From assembly GCF_900101595.1 (NCBI RefSeq), contig NZ_FMYY01000005.1:62001-126000 (forward strand): a stretch of DNA of 64,000 bases, in the 5' to 3' direction. Made by a program: the position numbers and the translations under genes. Shown here piece after piece: positions 42,434-51,350 of the stretch (position 1 is its first letter; every line of letters starts with the position of its first letter). The DNA comes from Paenibacillus sp. cl123 (GTDB lineage: Bacteria; Bacillota; Bacilli; Paenibacillales; NBRC-103111). The notes beneath the pieces are model-generated. The model saw only the letters and a list, made by a program, of their open reading frames with translations, was not told the DNA's origin and made no database searches.

Positions 42434-45355
42434 ATGAATCAAGAGGGTATCGTGCTGGAAACCGATGTGCTTGTCGTAGGCGGAGGAACCGCAGGCTGTC
42501 TGGCCGCTCTGTCGGCAGCTCGGGAGAACGTCAAGGTGCTCGTGCTGGAAAGCGAATCTGCGCTTGGGGGCGTTGCGACAAGAGCGGGCATTCACCGCTA
42601 TTATTACGGCTCGCCCGGCGGGATGCAGGAGGAGATCGACCGGCGGACGGAGGAGGTCGGCCGGCTGCTGGGCGGCAGCACGATGGGCTTCCATCCGGAA
42701 GCCAGACGCATAACGCTCAGCCGATTATGCGAGGAAGCCGGGATTACGGTGGTGCTGAACAGCATCGTGTACGAGGTGCTGCTGGAGGGCCGGCAGGTGC
42801 TGGGGGTCAGGGCCTCGACGGAGGAAGGGAAGCTGACGGTCCGCGCTGCCGTCACGATCGACGCCACGGGCAACGGCAACGCGGTCAAGCTGGCCGGAGG
42901 TGCTATGAGCTATGGACGGGAGCAGGACGGGGTGTACCATAATTATTCGCTGGTGCCCCGCAGAATCCGGGACGGGCAGATCGGCTATGACAATCTGGAT
43001 GCCGGCTGGGTTGATCCTTACGACCCGTGGGATGTGTCCCGGGCATTTCTGCACGGCAGAGCGTGGATCGGGCAGGCTTATCGGGAAGGGCTGCATTACT
43101 ATGGCATCTCCTCTGCGCTTGGTTACCGGGAGGGCGGACTGATCGAAGGAAGGGGCCGTCTGACGATCGACCACTACATGGAGGACGCTTCGCTGCCGGA
43201 TGTGATCGCCAGAAGCTATTCCCATCTGGACAATCACGGCTTCGATACCGGCAACGAAAGCGACTTCAGCCAGCTCTGGATTTCTATTCTCGGCTTATTC
43301 GCCAGAGGGCTGTGGTGCGACATTCCTTACGGCAGCTTGCTGCCGTCCGGACTGGAGGGCATAATGGTCGGCTGCCGGGCGCTGTCCGTAGACCGGGATG
43401 TTTCCATGGGCGTCAGAATGCAGAAGGACATGCACAAGGTCGGCGAAGCGGCGGGCCTTGCAGCCGCCATGAGTGTGAAGGCGGGAGCACCGCCCAGCAG
43501 GGTGGATATCTTGGAGCTGCAAAGACGGCTGCTGGAGCGTGGCGTGCTTGAGGCGGACGATCTGAACCGGACCGAGTCGCGCAACCTGGGCTTCCGCCAG
43601 GGGCCGCTGGCCGGGAAGACGGTGCCTCCGGAGCGGGCCGGCGCGTATGTCGAGCCGCTTATCTCTTACTTCGGAGGCGAGGAGCAGTGGAAGGCGGTAT
43701 GGCTGCTCGCCAAACGGGTGAAGCCCGAGGCGGCGGCCGGACCGCTGAGACGCGCGCTGGAGCAAGGCTCGCCAGCGAGCCGGCTGTGCGCTGCCATGGT
43801 CCTCACGATGCACGGCGGGAAGGACGCGGAGGCATTTCTGCTGGAGCTGCTGGCCGCTCGGGAGAGGACGAGGCTGACGGATCATCCGAAATGCCTGCCC
43901 TTCTGGATCGCAGCGCTCATCCTGCTGCGGATGATGAAGAGCTCCGCCGCCGTGAACGAAGCGGTGCAGCTGCTGGAGGAGCCGCTCACATCCGTCGAAG
44001 CCGTATTCGCGCTGACGTACTTGAGCCAGGCGGCAAGCCCGCTTTCGGACGTACGGAAGCGGGCGGTTGCCGAGGCGGTCAAACGCTTCGCGGCACGTCC
44101 GGGACTCGGGGACGATTACAAGATGCACGGCAGCCGCAGCGAGTCGCTGCGCTGGAGTCTGGAGCTGCACGCCGCCGAGGTGCTGGCCGTATGCGGCGAT
44201 AGCGGGTACCGGAAGCTGCTCGAGCCGTACACAACAGATCTGCGGGGCTACGCGCGCAGCGCTGCCCGCGAGCTGATCAGGCGGCTGCCGCAACGGGAAG
44301 CAGCCGCTGTGACGGGCGTGGCGGCGGATGCGCCGGATGAGATCGGAGCGGGGGAGCTGCGTCCTGTCGACTATGATGTGGCCGTCCTTGGCGGAGGCAT
44401 CGCCGGAGTTGTCTGCGCGGCCGCTCTGAGCCGGGCCGGCGCCCGGGTGCTCTTGGTCGAGACCAGCAGCGCTTTGCTCACGGAGGTGACGCGCAGCCGC
44501 CTAACCCGCTGGCCGCAGCCGCCGGGGCTGGCCCGTGGCGGAGCGGCCGCAGCGCTGACCGCCTGCCTCGCGGAAGCGGGAGCCTTGCGCGAGGGCGAGG
44601 TAGAGCCTGTGCTGGCGCAGCTGGCGGCCGACCGCTTCGTCCGGGAGGCGGGGGTAACGGTCTTGTTCGAAGCCCGCTGCCTGGAAGCGAGCATGGAGGT
44701 GCAGGGCGGCGGACAGATGCTGCAGCTGGTACACAAGAACGGGAGGCTGAACATTTGCGCAAGCAGAGTGGTGGATTGCACGCCCGAAGCGTCGGTGCTG
44801 AGCCTTGCGCCGGGGATGGAGCGCAGGGCGGCCGCCCCGGGGGAAGGCAGGCTCGTCTCCACGCTTGTGTGTGCCGAGCCGGTGAGCGAGCTGCGTGCCG
44901 AGCTCGGCGCGGGGCAGGGCAAGGTTGCCGTTCGTATTCGCCCGTCCTTGCATGAGAAGGAAGCTTATCTGGAGACCGCATGGCATCGGCCAGCGGGGGG
45001 CAAAGACGGAGCGGCCGGCGGCTTGGCGGCCGTTGCGGAAGCCGTGAAGCGGCTGCGTGAGGAGGGGGCCCTTCCGGCCCAGGCTGCGCTTGCTTATATC
45101 GCCGACATATCTTGGCAGCTCCCCGACTTCATAATAGATGCGAATGCTTCAACCCCGGCTGCCGCAGGCTCGCGTATTGCGGCCGTGCCGGACGGCCGGC
45201 TCCTGGGGGCCGGACTGTGGCAGGCCCGTGTCCGGGAGCGCCTGGAGCAGGCGGAGAAGCGGCAGCGCGACGAGCTGGCGGCAGCCGAGTTGCTGCTCGC
45301 GGGCGAGGAAGCGGCTCGGGTAGCGTGGCCGGAATCGCAGGAAAGAGAAGGATGA
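42434..45355 (+). CDS. large FAD-dependent oxidoreductase with two Rossmann units and a HEAT-like middle
   Basis: This 973-residue protein consists of an N-terminal FAD_oxidored domain (about 1-400: TDVLVVGGGTAGCLAALSAAR, GGVATRAGIHRYYYGSPGG, GLEGIMVGCRALSVDRDVSMG), a helical HEAT-like region (about 410-620), and a second dinucleotide-binding domain (about 645-970) beginning YDVAVLGGGIAGVVCAAALSRAG with intact GxGxxG. The first two parts correspond to the 18155 protein, and the third to the 17322 protein with its motif restored. The gene lies inside importer 2, between permeases and binding protein, so it probably oxidises an imported sugar or aglycone. ATG 42434 follows AAGGGGGAG; 42380 would lack a site. 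Confidence 0.88.
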   Translation: MNQEGIVLETDVLVVGGGTAGCLAALSAARENVKVLVLESESALGGVATRAGIHRYYYGSPGGMQEEIDRRTEEVGRLLGGSTMGFHPEARRITLSRLCEEAGITVVLNSIVYEVLLEGRQVLGVRASTEEGKLTVRAAVTIDATGNGNAVKLAGGAMSYGREQDGVYHNYSLVPRRIRDGQIGYDNLDAGWVDPYDPWDVSRAFLHGRAWIGQAYREGLHYYGISSALGYREGGLIEGRGRLTIDHYMEDASLPDVIARSYSHLDNHGFDTGNESDFSQLWISILGLFARGLWCDIPYGSLLPSGLEGIMVGCRALSVDRDVSMGVRMQKDMHKVGEAAGLAAAMSVKAGAPPSRVDILELQRRLLERGVLEADDLNRTESRNLGFRQGPLAGKTVPPERAGAYVEPLISYFGGEEQWKAVWLLAKRVKPEAAAGPLRRALEQGSPASRLCAAMVLTMHGGKDAEAFLLELLAARERTRLTDHPKCLPFWIAALILLRMMKSSAAVNEAVQLLEEPLTSVEAVFALTYLSQAASPLSDVRKRAVAEAVKRFAARPGLGDDYKMHGSRSESLRWSLELHAAEVLAVCGDSGYRKLLEPYTTDLRGYARSAARELIRRLPQREAAAVTGVAADAPDEIGAGELRPVDYDVAVLGGGIAGVVCAAALSRAGARVLLVETSSALLTEVTRSRLTRWPQPPGLARGGAAAALTACLAEAGALREGEVEPVLAQLAADRFVREAGVTVLFEARCLEASMEVQGGGQMLQLVHKNGRLNICASRVVDCTPEASVLSLAPGMERRAAAPGEGRLVSTLVCAEPVSELRAELGAGQGKVAVRIRPSLHEKEAYLETAWHRPAGGKDGAAGGLAAVAEAVKRLREEGALPAQAALAYIADISWQLPDFIIDANASTPAAAGSRIAAVPDGRLLGAGLWQARVRERLEQAEKRQRDELAAAELLLAGEEAARVAWPESQEREG

Positions 45356-45368
45356 TCATAGCTGGAAA

Positions 45369-46892
45369 ATGGGGGCGAATATATTGCTTAAGCAAACATG
45401 GACAACCAAGATAACCGTTGTGGCGGTCGGCTCGTTACTCCTCACCGCATGCGGCGGACAATCCGCGCAGCCGCAGGGCACGGCCCAGGAGCCGAAAACG
45501 CCGGTGAAAATCAGTGTGTTCGTCAATGGCGGAGCGGGTCTGCCTACGCCGGATAAGGACGTTATTTTGCAGCGGCTGAACCAGGATTTGAATATGGACA
45601 TGGAATTTAACGCCCCGGCCTCGGATTACGACCAGCAGCTGAGCGTGAAAATCGCGGGAGGGACGCCGCCCGATTTATTCAACGTGTCCAAGGAGTCGAT
45701 GGAGCAATATGCCAAGCAAGGCGTATTGCTGGAGATCGGCAAATACATCGACCGGATGCCGAACGTGAAGCAGAAATGGCCGGCTGACGAGCTGAACAAG
45801 GGCAAGGTTGACGGCAAGGTTTATGCGCTGCCGAAGCGTCCGCTTATTCCGATTAACAATACGTACTTTATCCGCAAGGACTGGCTGGACAAGGTGGGCT
45901 TGGCAGTGCCGACCAATACGGAGGAGCTGTTGAAGGTCGCCGAGGCGTTCACGTACAAGGACCCGGACGGCAACGGCAAGCAGGATACATTCGGCCTGAC
46001 AGGACTTCAGCTGGCCGGCACATCTCCGTTTCTGCCGATCTGGTCGGCTTATGGCTCTCCGGGACGCGGCCACATTATGATCAAAAATAACAAGCCGGTC
46101 TACTCGACGATCGAACCGGAGTTCAAGGAATCGCTTGCGGCCATTAAGAAGTTTGTTCAGGCGAAAGTTGTCGATCCCGAATTCATGGCCAACACCGGCA
46201 CGAAGGCCGACGAGAAAGCTTACAAAGGGCAAGCCGGCATTAACTATGCGCACTGGGCGCGGATGACGAAGGAAACGAATGTCGCCGTGTATAAGGCGGT
46301 GAATCCGAATGCGGAATGGCAGCAGATGGATGCGCTGACCGGACCGGGCGGCAAATATCAGGGTTATGTCGATATGGGCGCAGCTCCGGGCTTTATCGCG
46401 CTGCCGAGCTCTCTGGAGAAGCAGCCGGAGAAGCTGGCGAAGGTACTGGCGTATATCGACTACGTATCCGGCGGCAAGGGGGAGCAGCTTGTCAATTACG
46501 GGATCGAGGGTCAGCACTATGCGCTGAAGGACGGCAAGGTGGAGGTGCTGCCGGCAAGCAGCGAGGTGGTGTATTCGTTCATCCATCAGATCACGAACCG
46601 CGACGACTACGAGTATTTGAAGGTGAAATTCCCGACGCTGGAGCCTTATTACAATTTCGCCATGAAGCAGCCTTACCTGAAGGTGTACACCAGCTTCGTA
46701 TCGTTCCCCGCCACGATGAACGCTGCGGATCTGAAGCGGTACGAGGAAGCCGAGATCATCAAGTTTATTTATGGCCAGCGTCCGCTGGAGGAATTCGATC
46801 AATTCGTCAAGACGATCAAGGACACGTACAAGATCGACGCCTATCTCGCCGAAGCGGAAGCCAAGCTGAAGGACGTGGGCATTATCAAGTAA
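45369..46892 (+). CDS. extracellular solute-binding lipoprotein (importer 2)
   Basis: This is a lipoprotein of about 507 residues with the signal VVAVGSLLLTACGG (lipid Cys about residue 28) and a carbohydrate-binding fold. An EF-hand-like loop DPDGNGKQDTFG (about residue 200) may bind calcium, as in other large oligosaccharide receptors. NYGIEGQHYALKDG lies near the end. The start is unsure: ATG 45369 has no close ribosome binding site, while TTG 45384 has GGGGG at a good distance; both leave the signal peptide intact. It follows the FAD gene after 13 bp and ends in a strong terminator. Confidence 0.9.
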   Translation: MGANILLKQTWTTKITVVAVGSLLLTACGGQSAQPQGTAQEPKTPVKISVFVNGGAGLPTPDKDVILQRLNQDLNMDMEFNAPASDYDQQLSVKIAGGTPPDLFNVSKESMEQYAKQGVLLEIGKYIDRMPNVKQKWPADELNKGKVDGKVYALPKRPLIPINNTYFIRKDWLDKVGLAVPTNTEELLKVAEAFTYKDPDGNGKQDTFGLTGLQLAGTSPFLPIWSAYGSPGRGHIMIKNNKPVYSTIEPEFKESLAAIKKFVQAKVVDPEFMANTGTKADEKAYKGQAGINYAHWARMTKETNVAVYKAVNPNAEWQQMDALTGPGGKYQGYVDMGAAPGFIALPSSLEKQPEKLAKVLAYIDYVSGGKGEQLVNYGIEGQHYALKDGKVEVLPASSEVVYSFIHQITNRDDYEYLKVKFPTLEPYYNFAMKQPYLKVYTSFVSFPATMNAADLKRYEEAEIIKFIYGQRPLEEFDQFVKTIKDTYKIDAYLAEAEAKLKDVGIIK

Positions 46893-46913
46893 ACGCCGAT
46901 TATGCAGGTCATT

Positions 46914-46946
46914 AGACCAGGGAGCCGAAGGCGGGCTCCCTGGTCT
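46914..46946 (+). terminator. strong terminator ending importer 2
   Basis: A perfect 13-bp stem (46914-46926 with 46934-46946) with a 7-nt loop and TTTT. It also faces the end of the minus-strand peroxidase gene. Confidence 0.92.
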
Positions 46947-46957
46947 TTTGCGCATGG

Positions 46958-47530
46958 CTAGTTTTCAGTTTCCGTACCTGGGATGGAGAAGGAGCTCAGA
47001 ATAAATGGCTCTATTTCAAATGGTTCCGTCGTTGTTTCATATCTTCCGTACAACTGACCATTCTGAACGATCAAAAACTTTGTGAAATTCCACTTGATCC
47101 CATCACCAACGAGTAGGTCAGGGTATTTTTCTTGCAGAAAGCTGTGCATTTTCTGAGCGTCTGATGTCTGGATATTGAAACCTCGAAATGGAGCTTGCTC
47201 TGTCAAAAATTGAAATAATGGGTGAGCATTTTGACCTCTAACCTCCACTTTCTCAAATAACGGAAACGTCACTCCAAAGTTACTCTGACAATAATCCCTC
47301 ACTTCCGAGTTGCTCCCCGGCTCTTTCTCGTTGAATTGGTTACAAGGAAAACCGAGAATTTCAAACCCTCGCTCTTTATGATTTTCGTAAAGCTTTTGAA
47401 GATCAGCGAACTGGCGGGAATAACTGCACCTGCTGGCCGTGTTGACAATTAGGAGAGCTTTTCCTCGGTAAATTGACAATTCAATAGGACTACCGTTAAT
47501 TGTGTTCACTTGAAAATCATAGATAGACAT
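46958..47530 (-). CDS. glutathione peroxidase family protein
   Basis: This 190-residue thiol peroxidase of the GPx/BsaA family reduces hydroperoxides, in Bacilli usually with thioredoxin or bacillithiol. It has peroxidatic Cys35 in VNTASRCSYSRQF, the GFPCNQF stretch with Gln, and WNFTKFLI with Trp. The second Cys in GFPCNQF is a likely resolving residue. ATG 47530 follows GAGGTGG. Its AT-rich codon use differs from the neighbours and suggests later acquisition. Confidence 0.92.
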   Translation of the reverse strand: MSIYDFQVNTINGSPIELSIYRGKALLIVNTASRCSYSRQFADLQKLYENHKERGFEILGFPCNQFNEKEPGSNSEVRDYCQSNFGVTFPLFEKVEVRGQNAHPLFQFLTEQAPFRGFNIQTSDAQKMHSFLQEKYPDLLVGDGIKWNFTKFLIVQNGQLYGRYETTTEPFEIEPFILSSFSIPGTETEN

Positions 47531-47869
47531 AAGGTATTCCACCTCAATTACGCTATTATAATTATAACAATAACATGTCGATTTCTATTGGGAAAATATA
47601 TAATAAAAATAATACCTATAGGTTAATACAATAAATAATCCATCGAAGTTAGACGAAGGACCCGCATAACAACGTTGAATTTTTCCATATCGGCATCGAG
47701 GGAGAGACCTTCACCGTTTTGCCCTCGGCTTTCTCGCATTTACATTCATCCAAGGTCATTATACTATTACTGTAGACTGACTGCCGCTAAGCGCAATAAG
47801 CCACCTTTCCGAATGATGCATCGGTAGGTGGCTTTTTAGGGTCAACAAAGGAAGCCGGGGGGAAGAGGA
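47531..47869. other. AT-rich intergenic region with possible gene remnant
   Basis: The first 110 bp are AT-rich (promoter of the minus-strand peroxidase gene). A plus-strand frame from about 47653 to the TAG at 47773-47775 gives a peptide with FFHIGIEGETF, with no start or ribosome binding site. It may be the tail of a deleted gene. A terminator-like hairpin follows. Confidence 0.4.
47798..47838 (+). terminator. hairpin 30 bp before sensor kinase 3
   Basis: A 9-bp stem (47798-47806 with 47826-47834) with a 19-nt loop is followed by TTT. It lies directly before a plus-strand gene, so it could be the terminator of a lost upstream gene or an attenuator of the kinase operon. Confidence 0.6.
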
Positions 47870-49606
47870 ATGCGCACGATTCAAGGAAAAATGTTTCTGG
47901 CCTTCAGCATCATGATCTGCCTGGCCATTATCCCGATTTCTTACAGCATGTATCGGAATGCTACCAGTGTCATTGAAGATAATGCGACGACGTTTATCTC
48001 CGACAGCATCCGCAGAGCGGACGAGAAGCTCCGCTCGACGATGGAGGAAGCGGATCAGATCGCCAAGGTGATCGTGACAAGGGATATGGTGGCCCAAAGC
48101 CTGCTCAGCGACACATCCGCTCCCTCGTACGAATGGTTTCAGGAGAAGAAGCTGATCGAGGACTACATCGCTTCCATGGTGACCTATAAGACGTATATTC
48201 AACGCATTTCCGTCATTGGCTACAGCGGCAAGGTGTTTCAGAGCGGCTTTGCCCGGATCGGCCAGGAAAAGCTGAAAGGGCTGCTCGGGAAGGAGGACTT
48301 GCAGGAGAACCGGAGGCATGTGCTGCTCGACGCTTCCACGGAGAATTCCGTGCTGCTAGTCCGGCCTTTGCTTGCAGGCGGGAAAAGCATCGGGCTTTGC
48401 GTCATCGAATTTCAACCCGATTTTATGAAACGGGTCTTCGAGATCCAGCCGCTGAAGGGAAGCATGATCGGCGTTGTGGACGACCGGGGCCAGGTCATCT
48501 ATCACAGCGGTTCGAATTGGAGCGGCATGTCCGACTTGTCGCCGGTGATGGAGAGGCTGAGCAGGGAACAAGGGTCGGAAACGGGAGGAAGGCTGAGAAC
48601 GGTAGACGGAGACACCTACTTAACCGTACAGATTGCATCCGACCTCATCGGCTGGACAACCATCGGCATGGTGCCGACAAGAGAGCTGCTGCGGGAAGTG
48701 TATCAAATCCGCAACGACATGATTCTGGTTACCGGGCTGGTTCTGCTGGCAGTGCATGTCATATCCATCGTGCTTTCGAAGCAGATTACCAAAAATCTGA
48801 AGCGGCTGCATAACACGATGAAGCGGGTCCGGGAAGGACAGCTGAAGGCAAGACCCCGTATCGATACCGAGGATGAGGTGGGGCAGCTCAGCGCGATGTT
48901 TTCCTCGATGATGACGCATGTTCAAGAGCTGATGGAGGAGACGGAGGAGCGGGGCAGGCAAAAGCGGGAGGCCGAATACCGGGCGCTGCAATCGCAGATC
49001 AATCCTCATTTTCTGTACAATACGCTGAATACCATCAATTACTTGTCCAAAATTCAGCAGGTGCCGAACATCGGCGAAATCTCCGAATCTCTGGTCGAGC
49101 TCATGCGCTTTGCAGTCGACCAGAAGCGGGATCTGATCCCGATCCGGGAGGAGCTGGATCTGCTGAAGCGGTATCTGAGCATCCAGAAATACCGCTTCCT
49201 GGACCGGATAACCGTCAATATCGATGCGGAGGACCAGACGCTGGACTGCCTGATCCCGAAGCTGGTGCTTCAGCCGATCGTGGAGAATGCGCTGCTGCAT
49301 GGGTTTGGCGGCTTGCCGGAGCGGGAGGGCAGCATTACCATCAAGAGCTACTGCAGGGACTCCGATGTCATCATAGACGTAACCGATAACGGAGCGGGAA
49401 TTGCGGAGGAGCAGATCGAAGTTATTCTCGGGCGCGAGGCCGAGCGGAATGAACAGGCAGGCACCGGCGTCGGCATCGGCAATGTACAGGACCGCATCAG
49501 GCTGACCTTCGGGGAAGAGTACGGCCTGTCGATTGTCAGCGTGCCGGGGATGCTGACGACAGTGGAGCTGCGGCTGCCACAATCCAAAGAAAGAAAGGCG
49601 GGCTGA
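47870..49606 (+). CDS. YesM-type sensor histidine kinase (pair 3)
   Basis: This 578-residue sensor has an N-terminal helix (about 7-28), an extracytoplasmic domain (about 30-285) and a second helix (about 285-305). The HAMP domain contains MKRVREGQLKARPRIDTEDEVGQL, and the kinase core has His380 in SQINPHFLYNTLN, VENALLHGF and the G-boxes DNGAGIAEEQ and GTGVGIGNV. The start follows GGGGGGAAGAGG. The response regulator begins 3 bp after the stop. Confidence 0.93.
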   Translation: MRTIQGKMFLAFSIMICLAIIPISYSMYRNATSVIEDNATTFISDSIRRADEKLRSTMEEADQIAKVIVTRDMVAQSLLSDTSAPSYEWFQEKKLIEDYIASMVTYKTYIQRISVIGYSGKVFQSGFARIGQEKLKGLLGKEDLQENRRHVLLDASTENSVLLVRPLLAGGKSIGLCVIEFQPDFMKRVFEIQPLKGSMIGVVDDRGQVIYHSGSNWSGMSDLSPVMERLSREQGSETGGRLRTVDGDTYLTVQIASDLIGWTTIGMVPTRELLREVYQIRNDMILVTGLVLLAVHVISIVLSKQITKNLKRLHNTMKRVREGQLKARPRIDTEDEVGQLSAMFSSMMTHVQELMEETEERGRQKREAEYRALQSQINPHFLYNTLNTINYLSKIQQVPNIGEISESLVELMRFAVDQKRDLIPIREELDLLKRYLSIQKYRFLDRITVNIDAEDQTLDCLIPKLVLQPIVENALLHGFGGLPEREGSITIKSYCRDSDVIIDVTDNGAGIAEEQIEVILGREAERNEQAGTGVGIGNVQDRIRLTFGEEYGLSIVSVPGMLTTVELRLPQSKERKAG

Positions 49607-49609
49607 CCC

Positions 49610-51199
49610 ATGAACTGGAAAATCGCTTTCGTCGATGATGAGCCGCTGGTGCGCAATCATCTGCGGTCTTTGCTGGACTGGGAAAAGGAAGGCTTCGTGT
49701 TATGCGGCGAAGCGGAAGACGGGCTGCAGGCGCTGGAGCTGATCAAGTCGCAGCAGCCGGATGCGGTGATCGTCGATATGAGCATGCCGGGCATGAACGG
49801 TCTGGAGCTGACCGGACATCTGCTTACGGCGAATCCCCGCTTGAAGGTTATCGTGCTGAGCAGCTATGATTCCTTCGAGTATGTTCGGGGGTCTCTCAGC
49901 TATGGAGCGGTCGATTATTTATTGAAGCACCGGCTCACATCCGAGTCGCTCGGCGCTGTAATCGGCAAGGTCCGCAAGCAGCTTGAAGAGCGGGAGGCCG
50001 AATCGCGGGTGAAGGAGATGGCGGATATCGCGTTGGCCCGATCCGTCCTGCGTGACTATCTGTCGGGCGTAGAGACCGATCTGCAGCCGCTGGCGCACTA
50101 TTTCTCGGACAATAACGCCAGTGCGGATAAACCCCGCTGGGTGGTTATGCTCGCGCAGCTGGCTCACTATGACGTGCTTGCAGCGCGTCTGCAAGAGCAG
50201 GAGCTGGTGCGGTATTTTCGGTCGGTAACGGACTTGTGCGATCAGGCGGCCGGAGGTTATCCCTCAAGCTGCACCGTGGCGATGGATCGCGGGCGCTGGG
50301 TTATGCTGCTCGCCTGCGGCAAGGAGCGCAGCGAGTATGCGGTAGCCCAGTGGGTCGCTGCCAAGGGCGCCCGGCTGGAGTCTTCTCTGAAGCTTTACAT
50401 GAACTTGGCGGCAACGATTCACAGCAGTCCGATCTTGCTTTCGCTTGATCAGAGCCGGGAGGCTTATCGCGGCTTGGTCGGGCAGCTAGAAGGACAGAGC
50501 CGGCAGCCTGTCCAGGCGGGGTTTTCCGCGCAAGCGCCCTATGTGACCATCGGGCACGAAAAACGGCTGCTCGCCGCGATGGAAGCCGCCGATGCCCGGG
50601 AGGCGGTCGTGATCATTGAGGAGATGATGGGAGCCGAGCAGCAGGGCGAGGGGCGGATGGCGCTCCTGGAGCGAGTGTCTGCGGAGCTGGTGCAGATCGC
50701 CGCCAAAATAGCCAGGAAAGCGGACATTCCGGCCGACTGGATGGTGCAGGAGCTTTCGATCTTCCAGCGCCCGGGGCTGACGGGCGAGCAGGCGCGAGCG
50801 ACGGTATGCGGCATTTATACAAGGCTGGCCGAGAAGCTCCGAAAGCTGAACCTCTCATCCGGCCATTCGCGTCATGTGAGGCAAGCGCTGCAGCTGATGG
50901 CGGCCCGGTACCGGGAGGGCATCACGCTGGAGGAGACTGCGGAACGGTTGGGAATCACCCCGTCCTACCTAAGCCGGCTGGTGAAGGAAGAGACCGGGCG
51001 CACGTTTACGGAGCTGCTGACGGAGCATCGCGTCGAACGGAGCAAGCAGCTGCTGCTTGAAGGGGATACGCCGCTCAAGGAGCTGCATGCCAAGCTGGGG
51101 TTCAGCAGCAACAGCTATTTTATCCGCGTGTTCAAGGAAGCTACGGGGGAAACTCCGCTCGCCTACATGCAGCGAATGAAGGGACGCCCTGAATCCTAG
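49610..51199 (+). CDS. YesN-type response regulator with AraC domain (pair 3)
   Basis: This 529-residue regulator has a receiver domain (1-120) with VDDE, Asp56 (VIVDMSMP) and Lys in YLLKHR (His in place of Pro). A linker of about 300 residues leads to an AraC domain (about 425-525, with TAERLGITPSYLSRLVKEETG and LKELHAKLGFSSNSYFIRVFKEATG). It is coupled to its kinase by a 3-bp gap. The importer downstream has a 21-bp-spaced direct repeat before its promoter, the usual footprint of an AraC-type dimer. Confidence 0.93.
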   Translation: MNWKIAFVDDEPLVRNHLRSLLDWEKEGFVLCGEAEDGLQALELIKSQQPDAVIVDMSMPGMNGLELTGHLLTANPRLKVIVLSSYDSFEYVRGSLSYGAVDYLLKHRLTSESLGAVIGKVRKQLEEREAESRVKEMADIALARSVLRDYLSGVETDLQPLAHYFSDNNASADKPRWVVMLAQLAHYDVLAARLQEQELVRYFRSVTDLCDQAAGGYPSSCTVAMDRGRWVMLLACGKERSEYAVAQWVAAKGARLESSLKLYMNLAATIHSSPILLSLDQSREAYRGLVGQLEGQSRQPVQAGFSAQAPYVTIGHEKRLLAAMEAADAREAVVIIEEMMGAEQQGEGRMALLERVSAELVQIAAKIARKADIPADWMVQELSIFQRPGLTGEQARATVCGIYTRLAEKLRKLNLSSGHSRHVRQALQLMAARYREGITLEETAERLGITPSYLSRLVKEETGRTFTELLTEHRVERSKQLLLEGDTPLKELHAKLGFSSNSYFIRVFKEATGETPLAYMQRMKGRPES

Positions 51200-51212
51200 A
51201 AGCTGGAGGCTG

Positions 51213-51275
51213 CATAAATTTGCTACAGAAGTACATAAATATGAAACGCTTTCCCCTGCTTGCGAGCTTTATAAT
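51213..51275 (+). promoter_or_regulatory. importer 3 promoter with CATAAAT direct repeat
   Basis: CATAAAT occurs at 51213-51219 and 51234-51240, exactly 21 bp (two helical turns) apart. The -10 TATAAT is at 51270-51275 and no good -35 is seen, which fits activation by an AraC-type regulator. GAAACGCTTTC (51243-51253) is cre-like, but its centre lacks the usual spacing. Confidence 0.65.
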
Positions 51276-51350
51276 CAGATCAGATTCCTTGTTGTAAGCC
51301 TTTCCATAAAGGCTGGGAGACTATGAATGAGAAAAGGGGATGGAACATTC

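Noticed and set aside
51243..51253. cre site before importer 3
   Set aside because: GAAACGCTTTC has a 3-nt centre instead of the CG-centred even spacing of CcpA sites; kept only as a remark.
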